DNA from: SHAN690 sp038131955 | Lineage (GTDB): Bacteria > Bacteroidota > Bacteroidia > Flavobacteriales_G > Salibacteraceae | Reading direction: 5' to 3' | Assembly (NCBI GenBank): GCA_038131955.1 | Contig: JAYPQK010000012.1 | Location: forward strand, 145,808 to 209,807 | Length of the DNA stretch: 64,000 bases | Shown: positions 50,986-60,638 of the stretch, in pieces | Position numbering within the stretch: position 1 is the first letter of the stretch | Layout of the letters: each line of letters opens with the position of its first letter | Made by a program: the position numbers and the translations under genes | The notes under the pieces: generated by a model | The model's database searches: none | Told to the model about the DNA's origin: nothing | What the model saw: the letters and a program-made list of their open reading frames with translations, nothing else

Positions 50986-53900
50986 TCAGGCTTTCTTGAT
51001 ACTCCACACAATGTTTTCCAATGACTCCAGTTGTTCTGTCACATCACGCGTCAGGTTGACCTTCAGCGAACGACTCGGCATCTCGATTACAGTGCCGTTG
51101 TCATGTACATTGATCTGAATAGGAATGCTACCCTTGTTCTTGGTGCACAGTTTCTTGATCTGGCCGATCAGATTCTCTGATATCGATCGAGCTTCCACGT
51201 CAAGAACTACCTGCTTTACCATCTTTTCGCGCAGTTCGGCTAGTAGTTCGATCTTCTGAACGCTGACCCGGTGAACTTCTTTCTGTTCCTTTTTATTGAA
51301 CCAACTCTGGACTCCAATGGTCAGGAGAACGAACCAGTTCTCAGTTAAGTAGTTCTTGAAGCGGACATAATCGTCGCGGAACAGCATGAACTCGTGGGCT
51401 CCGTCGTAGTCCTCTAAGGTGAATCTGCAATAGGGATTCCCGGTCTTGGAGGTGAGGTGCTCTGCCTTGGTGATGATTCCGGCCACCCTCGTTTCCTTGC
51501 GTCTGCGAATGTTCTCTACATCCTCCAGGTCGGTGGTGGTGGCATTGGCGAAATTCTCCTGCTCAAAGCGGAAATCATCCAAAGGGTGACCGGAAATATA
51601 GACCCCGACCACTTCCTTTTCTCGGTTGAGTTGATCCAAGCTGCTCCACTCCGGAGCAGGTGGTATTTCCGGCTCTGGTATCTCTGCATCCTCCGTCTCA
51701 CCAAAGAGTGAGGCCTGGGCGGAATTCTTCGATTCTTGGTAGGCGTTCCCGTATCTCACAGCCTTCTCTATCAGCGTCATACTTCGCTCATCTTCAGCGA
51801 AATACTGCGCTCTATGTACACCTTCAAAACAATCAAAGGAACCTGCGATGGCAAGGCCTTCAAAGTTCTTTTTATTGACGGTTCTTAAGTCGAGTCGAGA
51901 CGCAAAATCGAAGATGGATCTATAAGGTCCGTTTTCTTCTCGTTCGGTGACGATAGCTTCTACGGCGCCTTCGCCGACACCTTTGATCGCACCCATACCA
52001 AATCGGATCTCGCCCTTTTCGTTTACGGTGAACTTGAATGCGCTCTCATTCACATCCGGACCGAGAACCGGAATACCCATCCGCTTACATTCCTCCATGA
52101 AGAAGGTGACCTTCTTGATGTCACTCATGTTGTTGGTGAGGACAGAAGCCATGTATTCAGCAGGGTAGTTGGCCTTAAGATAGGTGGTCTGGAACGCGAC
52201 AACGCTATAGGCTGCGGAGTGAGAACGGTTGAAGCCGTACTCCGCGAACTTCATCATCACGTCGAAGATATTGTCCGCTGTCTCGGCGTCGATGTCGTTG
52301 TGCTCCTTGCATCCATCGCGGAAGATGACGCGCTGCTGTTGCATCACATCCATCTTTTTCTTACCCATGGCACGGCGCAGGATGTCCGCAGCACCGAGGG
52401 AGTAACCCGCTAAGATCTGAGCGGTCTGCATGATCTGCTCCTGGTAGACCATGATGCCATAGGTGTCCTTCAATATCGCCTCGAGAAGGGGGTAGGGGTA
52501 TTCCACGTCTTCACGACCATGCTTACGGTTGATGAAGGTTTCGATGAACTGCAAAGGACCCGGACGGTACAATGCGTTCATTGCGATGAGGTCTTCAATG
52601 TTGGTCGGCTTCAAGGAGCGCAGGCTCTTCTGCATGCCTCCGGACTCGAACTGGAACGTACCGTTCGTTTCACCTCCCTGGTACAATTCAAAGGTCTTGG
52701 GGTCATCCAGTGGGATCTCATCCGGATCGATATCGACGCCGTGGCGCTGCTTCACAAGCTTGATCGCATCTTTCATGATGGTCAAGGTCTTCAGACCAAG
52801 GAAGTCCATCTTAAGCAGTCCCGCGCTCTCAACTACGCTGTTATCGAACTGGGTAAGGAGGAGGTCTGAGTCTTTGGCAGTGGCAACCGGAATGAACTCT
52901 CGGATATCTTCAGGGGTGATGATAATGCCACAGGCGTGAATCCCCGTATTCCTTACCGAGCCTTCCAGCTTTCTTGCTTGATTCAGGATTCGACCCTCTT
53001 CGTTCTCCTGCTCGCTGATCTCAATGAGTTGATTGACGTTGGCAAGGTCGTCCCCGTTGAAGTCCTTCTTCAGGTCCTCCGGAGCTCTGCCGAAGATGTG
53101 CTTGAACTTCTTCAGGTCAGGAACCAGCTTGGCGATCCGGTCAGCATCACCCAATGGAAGGTCCATCACACGTGCCACGTCGCGAATACTCGACTTCGCT
53201 GCCATGGTGCCGTAGGTAATGATCTGGGCCACTTGTGTTTGACCGTATTTCTTCACCACGTAATCGATGATCTTATCCCGACCATCGTCGTCGAAGTCGA
53301 TATCTATATCGGGCATGGACACACGCTCCGGGTTCAAGAATCGTTCGAAGAGTAGCTTGTACTTGATTGGGTCGATGTTGGTGATACCTACGGCATAGGC
53401 CACGGCAGAACCGGCTGCGGAACCCCGTCCCGGACCTACCCACACTCCGCGCTTGCGAGCTTCTGTGGTGAAGTCCTGTACAATGAGGAAGTAGCCCGGG
53501 AATCCCATGTCCTTGATGACCTTAAGCTCGTAGTCGAGCCGTTCCTTGATCTCATCGGTGATTTCGCCGTATTTCTTTTTAGCTCCTTCGTAGGTGAGGT
53601 GAGCTAGGTATTCGTTTTCTCCTTCAAACTCATCCGGGATGTCAAACTTCGGTAGCAGGATGTCGCGGCCTAGCTTGAACTCTTCGATCTTGTCAAGGAT
53701 CTCTGATATGGTCACGATCACCTCCGGTAGATCCTTGAAGAGTTCCTTCATTTCGTCGGCCGACTTGAAGTAGTACTCTTGATTCGGCATACCATAGCGG
53801 AATCCTCGACCGCGTCCGATCGGCATATCCTGTTGTACACCATCCTTTACACAGAGCAGGATATCATGCGCATTGGCGTCTTCCTTCTTCGGGTAGTAAA

Positions 53901-55284
53901 CGTCATTGGCAGCGAAATACTTCACGCCGTACTTCTCACAGAAGCGAAGCAGTACCTCATTGACGCGTTCTTCTTCTTCCAGACCATGACGCATGAGCTG
54001 AACATAGAAGTCCTCCCCGAAGAGCTTGTGCCAGTACTGAAAGGCTTCCTCTGCCTGTTGTTCGCCAACATTGAGGATGAGGTTTGGAATCTCGCCCTCG
54101 AGGTTGCCTGTCGTGCAGATCAAATCCTCTTTGTATTGTTCGATCACCTCGCGACCCACGCGTGGCAGGCCAGCGTAGAAACCTTCGATGAAGCCCACTG
54201 AGCTTAGCTTGGCTAGGTTGTGGTAGCCATTGAGGTTCTTCGCGATCAGGACTTGCTTGAAGCGGCGATCCGGATTGTCTTTGGTGAATTGAAGTCGTTG
54301 GTATTCTTCGGCCACAACCACTTCGCATCCTACGATGGCCTTAATGCCGTTCGTGTCGCATTCCTTTACGAATTGGAACACGCCCATCATGTTTCCTGTA
54401 TCAGTTATGGATACAGCGGGCATCTCCATTTCGGCAGCTAGACGAACGATGGACTTGATATCTGATGTCGACTGCAGGATAGAGAACTGGGTATGATTTT
54501 GCAGGTGAGCGAAGGGGAGATCGGACAGCAACGCTTCGTTCTCTTTGAGCTCTGTTTTGGTAGGCCCAGAGTCTTCTTCTTTCTCCACAACCTCATCGAG
54601 GTCTTCCAGCTTATACGGCTCGATGTTGAGACCGATGAGTTCGAAAGGCTTGGGGTTGTACTCTTTGAACTGTTGGATGTATTCCTTGTTTGTCTCCAGT
54701 TCTTTGATGCCGATCACATCCAATCGGATCAGTTCCAAGAAACAGCGCGCAGTAGCTTCCACGTCAGCCGACGCATTGTGCGCATTGTCTACCGCCTCAC
54801 CAAATAGCTTTTGATTGAGTTCAGAAAGGGTAGGGTACTTAAAGCCTTTTCCTCGTCCACCGGGGAGTTGACAGAAGTCGATGCTCATCAACATTGTGTC
54901 GAGCGTTCGCTTCTTCATGAGTCCGTCGTCGCGATCGGCACGGGCGTATTCTGCGCCCATTACCTTCATGTCGAACTCGACGTTGTGTCCTACGGCGAAG
55001 TCGGTCTCTGCCAGCGCCTTCTTGAACTCGTCCATGACGAACTCGATCGGCATACCCATCTTTTCAGCGCGTTCGGTACTGATGCCGTGGATCTTCTCCG
55101 CGTTGAAGGGAATGGTGTAGCCGTCAGGCTTAATGATGTAGTTCTTGACCTCGATGAGTTCACCCTTGTAGTCGTGGAGCTGCCAAGCCAGTTGAACTAC
55201 ACGGGGAAAGGCATCCACATCGGTAACGGGAGCTTTCCAGTTCTCGATACGACCCGTGGTCTCGGTGTCAAAAATCAGGTACAT
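50986..55284 (-). CDS. dnaE: DNA polymerase III subunit alpha with fused N-terminal DEDD exonuclease
   Basis: A 1432-residue replicative polymerase. Residues 1-200 form a DnaQ-like 3'-5' exonuclease: MYLIFDTETTG (motif ExoI with Asp 6 and Glu 8), HNVEFDMKVM (ExoII) and NAHNASADVEATARCFLEL (ExoIII, H-x4-D). The PHP domain starts FAHLQNHTQFSILQSTSDI, where the usual HxHS is reduced to xNHT, so its own metal site is degenerate. The polymerase core has MPDIDIDFDDDGRDKII with the catalytic Asp residues, GPGRGSAAGSAVAY and FAEYGFNRSHSAAYS. The fused exonuclease explains how a separate DnaQ could be dispensable. Such fusions are known in Flavobacteria. Confidence 0.97.
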   Translation of the reverse strand: MYLIFDTETTGRIENWKAPVTDVDAFPRVVQLAWQLHDYKGELIEVKNYIIKPDGYTIPFNAEKIHGISTERAEKMGMPIEFVMDEFKKALAETDFAVGHNVEFDMKVMGAEYARADRDDGLMKKRTLDTMLMSIDFCQLPGGRGKGFKYPTLSELNQKLFGEAVDNAHNASADVEATARCFLELIRLDVIGIKELETNKEYIQQFKEYNPKPFELIGLNIEPYKLEDLDEVVEKEEDSGPTKTELKENEALLSDLPFAHLQNHTQFSILQSTSDIKSIVRLAAEMEMPAVSITDTGNMMGVFQFVKECDTNGIKAIVGCEVVVAEEYQRLQFTKDNPDRRFKQVLIAKNLNGYHNLAKLSSVGFIEGFYAGLPRVGREVIEQYKEDLICTTGNLEGEIPNLILNVGEQQAEEAFQYWHKLFGEDFYVQLMRHGLEEEERVNEVLLRFCEKYGVKYFAANDVYYPKKEDANAHDILLCVKDGVQQDMPIGRGRGFRYGMPNQEYYFKSADEMKELFKDLPEVIVTISEILDKIEEFKLGRDILLPKFDIPDEFEGENEYLAHLTYEGAKKKYGEITDEIKERLDYELKVIKDMGFPGYFLIVQDFTTEARKRGVWVGPGRGSAAGSAVAYAVGITNIDPIKYKLLFERFLNPERVSMPDIDIDFDDDGRDKIIDYVVKKYGQTQVAQIITYGTMAAKSSIRDVARVMDLPLGDADRIAKLVPDLKKFKHIFGRAPEDLKKDFNGDDLANVNQLIEISEQENEEGRILNQARKLEGSVRNTGIHACGIIITPEDIREFIPVATAKDSDLLLTQFDNSVVESAGLLKMDFLGLKTLTIMKDAIKLVKQRHGVDIDPDEIPLDDPKTFELYQGGETNGTFQFESGGMQKSLRSLKPTNIEDLIAMNALYRPGPLQFIETFINRKHGREDVEYPYPLLEAILKDTYGIMVYQEQIMQTAQILAGYSLGAADILRRAMGKKKMDVMQQQRVIFRDGCKEHNDIDAETADNIFDVMMKFAEYGFNRSHSAAYSVVAFQTTYLKANYPAEYMASVLTNNMSDIKKVTFFMEECKRMGIPVLGPDVNESAFKFTVNEKGEIRFGMGAIKGVGEGAVEAIVTEREENGPYRSIFDFASRLDLRTVNKKNFEGLAIAGSFDCFEGVHRAQYFAEDERSMTLIEKAVRYGNAYQESKNSAQASLFGETEDAEIPEPEIPPAPEWSSLDQLNREKEVVGVYISGHPLDDFRFEQENFANATTTDLEDVENIRRRKETRVAGIITKAEHLTSKTGNPYCRFTLEDYDGAHEFMLFRDDYVRFKNYLTENWFVLLTIGVQSWFNKKEQKEVHRVSVQKIELLAELREKMVKQVVLDVEARSISENLIGQIKKLCTKNKGSIPIQINVHDNGTVIEMPSRSLKVNLTRDVTEQLESLENIVWSIKKA

Positions 55285-55465
55285 AAAAAGGCGCTGTTTT
55301 GGAAAAAACTTAAGCGCCTAAAGTTAATAGGACCATTCCGCTCAGACTAGTCCTGTTGATAGATTGTGAAGAAGTTCACGCGATTAAGGAACTAAAAGGA
55401 AGTCATACTTAGCCAGGTGGGAAAGTAAGGATACCTTCGCGCCCTTTTTTGGAACTCTTTACGGC

Positions 55466-57004
55466 ATGCGCAAGTACATCAATCTCTTCGATTTCTCTCA
55501 GAAAGTAGACTATAAACTCGAGATCCTATCGGGTCTTACGGTCGCCCTGGCCTTGGTGCCGGAGGCGATTGCCTTTGCTTTGATCGCCGGTTTATCTCCG
55601 CTCACAGGTTTGTACGCGGCCTTTTCGATGGGATTGATCACTTCGATCTTCGGCGGACGACCCGGGATGATCTCCGGTGCAACCGGAGCGGTTGCCGTAG
55701 TGATCGTGAGTCTAGCAGCGAGTCGTGGGGTAGAATATGTTTTCGCCGCGGTTGTCTTGGCGGGTTTGATTCAAATGGCTGCAGGCTTCTTTCGACTGTG
55801 AAAGTTCATTCGCTTGGTTCCGCACCCGGTCATGTTTGGCTTTGTGAATGGACTGGCGATCGTGATCTTCCTTGCGCAATTGGATCAATTCAAGGTGCCA
55901 AATGCCGCGGGTGTGATGGAGTGGATGCAAGGTGCTGAACTCGCGGTGATGTTGGGCTTGGTCGTACTCACTGTGGCTATCATATGGTTGCTTCCTATGC
56001 TGACAAAGCAGGTTCCCGCTTCCCTTACGTCCATATTGGTCGTGATCGGCGTTGTCTTCGCTTTTGGGATCGACACGAAGACGGTGGGAGACATTGCCAG
56101 TATTCAGGGAGGTTTTCCTCCGTTTCATATTCCTGAGTTGCCCTTCACTTGGGAGACACTCACGATCATCTTTCCATATGCATTGATCGTAGCCGGGGTG
56201 GGATTGATCGAGAGTTTGCTCACCTTGAATCTGATCGATGATATCACCCAAACGAGAGGATGGGGGAACAAGGAAGCCGTAGCACAGGGCTTCGCGAATA
56301 CCGTTACAGGTTTGTTCTCCGGTATGGGAGGTTGTGCGATGATCGGACAGAGTTTGATCAATATTTCGTCGGGAGCGAGAGCAAGACTTTCGGGAATCGT
56401 AGCCGCGGTCATGTTGCTCGTATTCATCATGTTCGGAGCCGACTTGATCGAACAGGTGCCGATGGCCGCCTTGACCGGACTGATGATCATGGTTAGTATC
56501 GGAACGTTCGAGTGGGCGAGCTTAAAGACGTTTGGAAAAATGCCGGTCATGGATGTGTTGGTGATGGTAACTGTAGCGCTGATCACGGTCTTCCTGCACA
56601 ATCTGGCACTGGCGGTCTTGATCGGAGTGGTGATCTCTGCGCTAGTCTTTGCTTGGGAGAATGCTACACGAATCCGCGCGAGGAAGCATGTAGATGCCGA
56701 TGGGGTAAAGCACCATGAGATCTATGGGCCTCTCTTCTTTGGCTCTGTCTCCACCTTCAATTCCAAGTTCGACGTGGCCAACGATCCGGAGGAAGTCATT
56801 ATCGACTTCGAAGAAAGTAGAGTAGCAGACATGTCAGGCATTGAAGCGCTGAATAAGCTCACCGAGCGCTACATGAAAGCAGGGAAGAAGGTCCACCTGA
56901 AGCATCTCAGTGCCGACTGTCGACGGCTTTTACACAATGCCGACAAGCTCATCGATGTAAACATCATCGAGGATCCGAGCTACAAGGTATTGTCGGATGT
57001 CTAG
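55466..57004 (+). pseudogene. SulP-family anion permease with an in-frame TGA
   Basis: One continuous frame encodes a SulP/SLC26 transporter of about 512 residues with STAS domain, except for a TGA at 55799-55801. Before it: LSGLTVALALVPEAIAFALIAG and SGATGAVAVVIVSLAASRG; directly after it, in the same frame: KFIRLVPHPVMFGFVNGLAIVIFLAQL. Homologues read GFFRLGKFIRLVPHP, so the stop replaces a Gly codon, most simply GGA to TGA. The C-terminal STAS part (EEVIIDFEESRVADMSGIEAL) is intact and no other lesion is present. It may be a recent inactivation, a sequencing error or readthrough. A restart at TTG 55814 would lack the first helices. Confidence 0.85.
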
Positions 57005-57010
57005 TTGGAA

Positions 57011-57406
57011 TTAGGCGTTGTATTGTTCGATTGAAGAGTTGACAGCTGCGGCGATCAAGCCTATGATAAAGATGTCGTCAATAAAGCCAAAACCTACAAT
57101 GAAATCTGGAAAGACATCGCAGGGTGAAATGAAGTAGACCACACCAGAAACGATCAGGTGAATATGTTCTGCCGGAATCTCTGTCGGCTTGCCATTGACT
57201 AGGTCCTCGACAACGGTCAGAAAAGTCTGTAGGTGCAGCGCGGCCGCTCCGAGTGCAGGATGCGTTCGTTCAAACTTCTCTTGCGCCTCCTTTAGAATAA
57301 CGGCGAGACGTTCGGTGTTTTTCACGTAGATAGCAGCCTTTTCTTCAGCGCCGCGAAACACGCTACTAACCTCTTGGAGTTTTATACGGATGTCAATATC
57401 TTTCAC
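57011..57406 (-). CDS. YkvA-like DUF1232 membrane protein
   Basis: A 131-residue protein. The DUF1232 core is PAEHIHLIVSGVVYFISPCDVFPDFIVGFGFIDDIFIIGL, in which the SPCDVFPD and GFIDD elements mark the family. The N-terminal ~85 residues are an amphipathic helical extension. Usually membrane-associated, function unknown. The start is GTG 57406. It converges with sulP, six bases apart. Confidence 0.85.
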   Translation of the reverse strand: MKDIDIRIKLQEVSSVFRGAEEKAAIYVKNTERLAVILKEAQEKFERTHPALGAAALHLQTFLTVVEDLVNGKPTEIPAEHIHLIVSGVVYFISPCDVFPDFIVGFGFIDDIFIIGLIAAAVNSSIEQYNA

Positions 57407-57562
57407 AATCCTTCAGTTTGTTCAATAGTACATTTTTCGGAAGGAAGATTGGCTGAGCAAACTAAGTCTTGAAGCTGTTTTAGATGATTCATCATTCCAT
57501 TCGTGATTTCACAGATTAGTATTAATTTTGCCGCCCGTTCTTAAAAACGTTTAGATGAAAAT

Positions 57563-57645
57563 GCCCAGGTGGTGAAATTGGTAGACACGCCATCTTGAGG
57601 GGGTGGTGCACTACGTGCATGCTGGTTCGAGTCCAGTCCTGGGCA
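57563..57645 (+). tRNA. tRNA-Leu (anticodon GAG)
   Basis: The acceptor stem pairs GCCCAGG with CCTGGGC, the discriminator is A and no CCA is encoded. The anticodon stem CCATC/GGTGG encloses loop TTGAGGG, giving anticodon GAG for CUC/CUU. A long variable arm (TGCACTACGTGCA) identifies class II, so leucine; the T arm GCTGG-TTCGAGT-CCAGT is normal. A terminator follows 10 bases on. Confidence 0.96.
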
Positions 57646-57655
57646 CTAGATGATC

Positions 57656-57688
57656 AAAGGCCTTTCTGCGAAGCAGGGAGGCCTTTTT
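57656..57688 (+). terminator. Intrinsic terminator of tRNA-Leu
   Basis: A 14-bp stem with loop GAA (57656-57669, 57673-57686; two G-T pairs) running into T. It ends the tRNA transcript. Confidence 0.9.
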
Positions 57689-57750
57689 CGTTTCCGGATT
57701 CTAGAATTTCATCCGCATTAATGTTACTTTCAATGACAAATCATTAATCA

Positions 57751-58155
57751 ATGCGTAATCAAATACTCGTTGTTCTGTTAGTCTTGTTCGCTGTCTTTGC
57801 TGAAGCTCAAGAAGACAGCTTCCAAACCTGTTACGTCAACCTCTGCGAGAACGGTGAGCTAACGTTGAAGGAGATCTCGTCAATAGATAAGATCGAAGTG
57901 CGATCCCAAGAAACGGGTGAAGCCTACGGTATCATTTCGTTTACGATCGAATTCCTTCAAGGGAATAAGAAATTCGAGTGCACAGGTCGAGGAGATGCGC
58001 TAGATGCGCGCTGCAAGGTCTTTCGAGACAAACTTCTAGTAGGAGACAAGATGGTCATTGAGGACGTTGTTTTTAAAGACATCAAAGGAGGCGGGAAGAT
58101 CCGTACAGCACCGGAGCTGAGTATCACCGTGGTTAAACCGCCGTATTTGGATTAG
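57751..58155 (+). CDS. Secreted protein with GldM C-terminal-like domain
   Basis: A 134-residue exported protein; signal peptide MRNQILVVLLVLFAVFAEAQ. After an acidic stretch with a Cys pair (FQTCYVNLCENG), residues 60-134 resemble the C-terminal domain of GldM: YGIISFTIEFLQGNKKFECTGRGDAL, then KLLVGDKMVIEDVVFKDIKGGGK and PELSITVVK. GldM is a type IX secretion/gliding motor protein, where this domain faces the periplasm. As a stand-alone protein it may bind T9SS or other envelope partners; this is inferred from resemblance only. Confidence 0.7.
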   Translation: MRNQILVVLLVLFAVFAEAQEDSFQTCYVNLCENGELTLKEISSIDKIEVRSQETGEAYGIISFTIEFLQGNKKFECTGRGDALDARCKVFRDKLLVGDKMVIEDVVFKDIKGGGKIRTAPELSITVVKPPYLD

Positions 58156-58175
58156 GGGGAGTTTCAAGTTTCAAG

Positions 58176-58232
58176 TCTCCAATCTCCAATCTCCAACAAC
58201 CAATTGAGGTTGCAGTCGAAGTTGCAGTTGAA
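58176..58232. repeat. Short tandem repeats between genes
   Basis: Three perfect copies of TCTCCAA (58176-58196), preceded by TTTCAAG twice (58162-58175 region), and two near copies of a 12-mer GTTGCAGTCGAA / GTTGCAGTTGAA (58209-58220, 58221-58232). No stem-loop or terminator was seen here. Confidence 0.8.
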
Positions 58233-58261
58233 ATAGCGCTTCCTCTCCCCATCTTTGCGCT

Positions 58262-59050
58262 ATGTCTTCCGGACCTCAGATCATGGACTTTTTGCGTCAT
58301 CGCTTGGCTGCTAAGACCCGTCATGGGATGCATTCTCCGTTTGTCTATGCCTTGGTCGATGAGTGTATCTATGCTGCAATGCCGGGCGTGCCTGGAAAGG
58401 TCTTGGCTCACTTTGAAAGCTTGAAGAAGGATAAGACACTCTTGGAAGGGCAAGACCTAGGAAGAGATCAGAAATCGAGTAGAACGGTTTCGGATTATGC
58501 TAAGAACTCGGCTATTCCGGATGTGCAAGCGGCACTGTTGTACCGACTGGTTGCTTACCTCAATCCTGCCCACGTACTGGAGCTCGGAACGAACCTCGGT
58601 AAGTCTTTGGCTTGCATGGCGAGCGCATCCTCAGAGACTAGCTTCATCGGAGTGGAGGGGAACCAAGCCTTGGCTCAACATGCATCGGAGGCGCTGCGGA
58701 AATTGGAGCTTTCGCATGCTCGGGTCGTTCATGCTTCGTTTGACGAGTTCCTTAGCTCAGATGACAGCAAGTACGACCTAGTCTTCCTCGACGGGGACCA
58801 TCGCTATGAGCCTACCATGCGCTACTTCGATCGACTGAAGTCAATGCTAACGCCACAGGGTGCGATCATCTTTCACGATATCTACTGGTCGGAAGGCATG
58901 AAGCGCGCGTGGGACGAAATAAAAAAAGACCGAGACGTCACCGTGACGCTCGATCTCTTCTTTTTAGGAATCGCCTGGATGGGAAAACCGCAGGAGAAGG
59001 AAGATTTTAAGATCAAATTTCCTTTACAACTTGTCCACTTGCTCTTTTGA
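58262..59050 (+). CDS. SAM-dependent class I methyltransferase
   Basis: A 262-residue methyltransferase resembling O-methyltransferases. N-terminal helical cap MDFLRHRLAAKTRHGMHSPFVYALVDECIY; SAM motif I is VLELGTNLGKSLACMA; acidic ribose-binding site FIGVEGNQALA; and the metal/catechol-type segment YDLVFLDGDHRYEPTMRYF followed by GAIIFHDIYWSEG. The YDLVFLDGDH and FHD parts are like class I O-methyltransferases. The substrate is unknown. The 3' end overlaps the converging TlpA-like gene by 27 bases. Confidence 0.85.
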   Translation: MSSGPQIMDFLRHRLAAKTRHGMHSPFVYALVDECIYAAMPGVPGKVLAHFESLKKDKTLLEGQDLGRDQKSSRTVSDYAKNSAIPDVQAALLYRLVAYLNPAHVLELGTNLGKSLACMASASSETSFIGVEGNQALAQHASEALRKLELSHARVVHASFDEFLSSDDSKYDLVFLDGDHRYEPTMRYFDRLKSMLTPQGAIIFHDIYWSEGMKRAWDEIKKDRDVTVTLDLFFLGIAWMGKPQEKEDFKIKFPLQLVHLLF

Positions 59051-60493
59051 GTGATTCTCGATGAACTCACCGATCTGCTCAGGTGACAACTTCGTTGCGA
59101 TGATCTTCTTATCTGCATCAAGCACAAAGACCTTAGGCGTGCTGAAGATGTCATAGGTGTCGCGGAAGTTCATACTCTCTAGCGTGGTCTTGCCTTGATA
59201 GATCAACTCGTGGGCGTTCTCGTTCGACTCTGGTGTGTCGGATACGTTGATCCACTCCAATCCATTCTTGCGGATGTATTTCTTCCAGTCGCCAGTCTCA
59301 AACTCGGTACCGATCGCATAGATCTCTACGCCCATTTCCTTCCACTCAGCATAGTGCTCCTTCAACTTTGGCGTGACTTTCTTACAATGTCCACAGCCGG
59401 AATCCCAGAAGTAGAGGATGGTGTAATTGGCGTCGAGTTCGTACATATTTCGCCAAGCTCCGGTAGTGTCCTGAAGGATCAGGTTTGGCGCCTTCTTGCC
59501 GATGAGTAGCGGGGCCATGGCGTCAACACGCTCGCAGAACTTCTCTAGCTTTTCCTCCTTGAGCCACCATGCCTTGTCAGGGCAGTAGTAGTTCTGACCC
59601 ATGTGCACGAGAACGGCATCCATACCCATGACCTTACTGTCTTCGTACTTGCTGGTGATGGTGTGTACGATGAACTTGTGTGGCTCCTTGTTGCCTTTAG
59701 CCATTGCCACCAACATATCAGCCGCTGCAATGATGCTGTCCGGGCTTTGTGGGGTAAGCTTGGTGATGTAGTAGTTGAGCTTGCTACTGAATACCGGCGT
59801 GCGAAGTAATCGTTCGTCGCTGAAGTCCATGTTCTTCAAATAGTCCTTTTTGAAAGCGACGTACCGCTTTCGGTTGCGCTCCTTTTCGTCTTCGATCTCG
59901 CTGAAGTCCGGCACTTCCGGTTCTTCAGATGCTGCAAAGACCTTCGATGTGAAAAGGTCCGGGTGACTTTCGATGAACCCTGTTTTGTAGGCAACCACTT
60001 CTTCGTCGATCTTTTGAAGCTCTTCCTTTATTTTCTCCTTTTCCGATCCTTCTGCGCTTTCCAGCTTCGGGCGTAATTCTTGAACCTTCATCGAACGCTC
60101 GCTGATGAAGTTGAGGTATTCATAGAAATATTTGTTCTCCTCGGAAGTCTTGACCTTCATGCTTCCTACAAAATCACCGGCCTTGGTTTCCATTTCGATC
60201 TTCGGTTCGTTCACTACGAATTCGAAATAGCTCTTTCTATCCCAGAGAATGATGGAGTAGATTCCACCCATGATCTCTTCGCCCTTGAGGTGGATGATGC
60301 CGCCTTTCTCAACCATCGCGGTGTCGAAATAGTACTGTTTACCTCCGTAGTAGTTGGCCATGAAGACCGCGCTGTCTGTGCTGTCTGTTAGTCCGCTGAT
60401 CTTGAAAGTGAAGTCGTAATTCTTGATCGGTTCTTGCGCCAATGCGCTTCCGATCATAAGGCTGAGGAAGAGAGTGCATAGAGTACTTCTCAT
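59024..60493 (-). CDS. TlpA-like thioredoxin-fold protein (DUF4369/DUF5106-type)
   Basis: A 489-residue exported protein; signal peptide MRSTLCTLFLSLMIGSALAQ. N-terminal domain (about 25-130) resembles DUF4369 (FTFKISGLTDSTDSAVFMANY); a helical middle (130-330) resembles DUF5106; the C-terminal thioredoxin fold has the redox motif YFWDSGCGHCKKVTPKL with CGHC, and cis-Pro FSTPKVFVLD. Such proteins are periplasmic disulfide reductases or isomerases of Bacteroidota, often without a known partner. The start is ATG 60493. Confidence 0.85.
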   Translation of the reverse strand: MRSTLCTLFLSLMIGSALAQEPIKNYDFTFKISGLTDSTDSAVFMANYYGGKQYYFDTAMVEKGGIIHLKGEEIMGGIYSIILWDRKSYFEFVVNEPKIEMETKAGDFVGSMKVKTSEENKYFYEYLNFISERSMKVQELRPKLESAEGSEKEKIKEELQKIDEEVVAYKTGFIESHPDLFTSKVFAASEEPEVPDFSEIEDEKERNRKRYVAFKKDYLKNMDFSDERLLRTPVFSSKLNYYITKLTPQSPDSIIAAADMLVAMAKGNKEPHKFIVHTITSKYEDSKVMGMDAVLVHMGQNYYCPDKAWWLKEEKLEKFCERVDAMAPLLIGKKAPNLILQDTTGAWRNMYELDANYTILYFWDSGCGHCKKVTPKLKEHYAEWKEMGVEIYAIGTEFETGDWKKYIRKNGLEWINVSDTPESNENAHELIYQGKTTLESMNFRDTYDIFSTPKVFVLDADKKIIATKLSPEQIGEFIENHSKEQVDKL

Positions 60494-60638
60494 GGTTGTT
60501 TTTTAAAGTCGTTCAAAGCAATTCAAAATTGCTATGTGATAAAAGTCCTTTTAACGTTGGTTTAACAGGAAGATATTTGTGATGTTTACAACGGATGCCT
60601 CACGGCAACCGTCTATGAGAAAACTAATGTTATTGGTG

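Noticed and set aside
54811..55350. Antisense open frame of 179 codons across the dnaE start
   Set aside because: It mirrors the conserved exonuclease domain of dnaE and shows no recognisable domain.
55799..55801. Possible selenocysteine codon in the SulP gene
   Set aside because: Homologues have Gly, not Cys or Sec, at this place and there is no redox motif, so a substitution or error is more likely.
58176..58232. CRISPR-like repeat array
   Set aside because: Units of 7 and 12 bases are directly adjacent without spacers and no cas genes are present.
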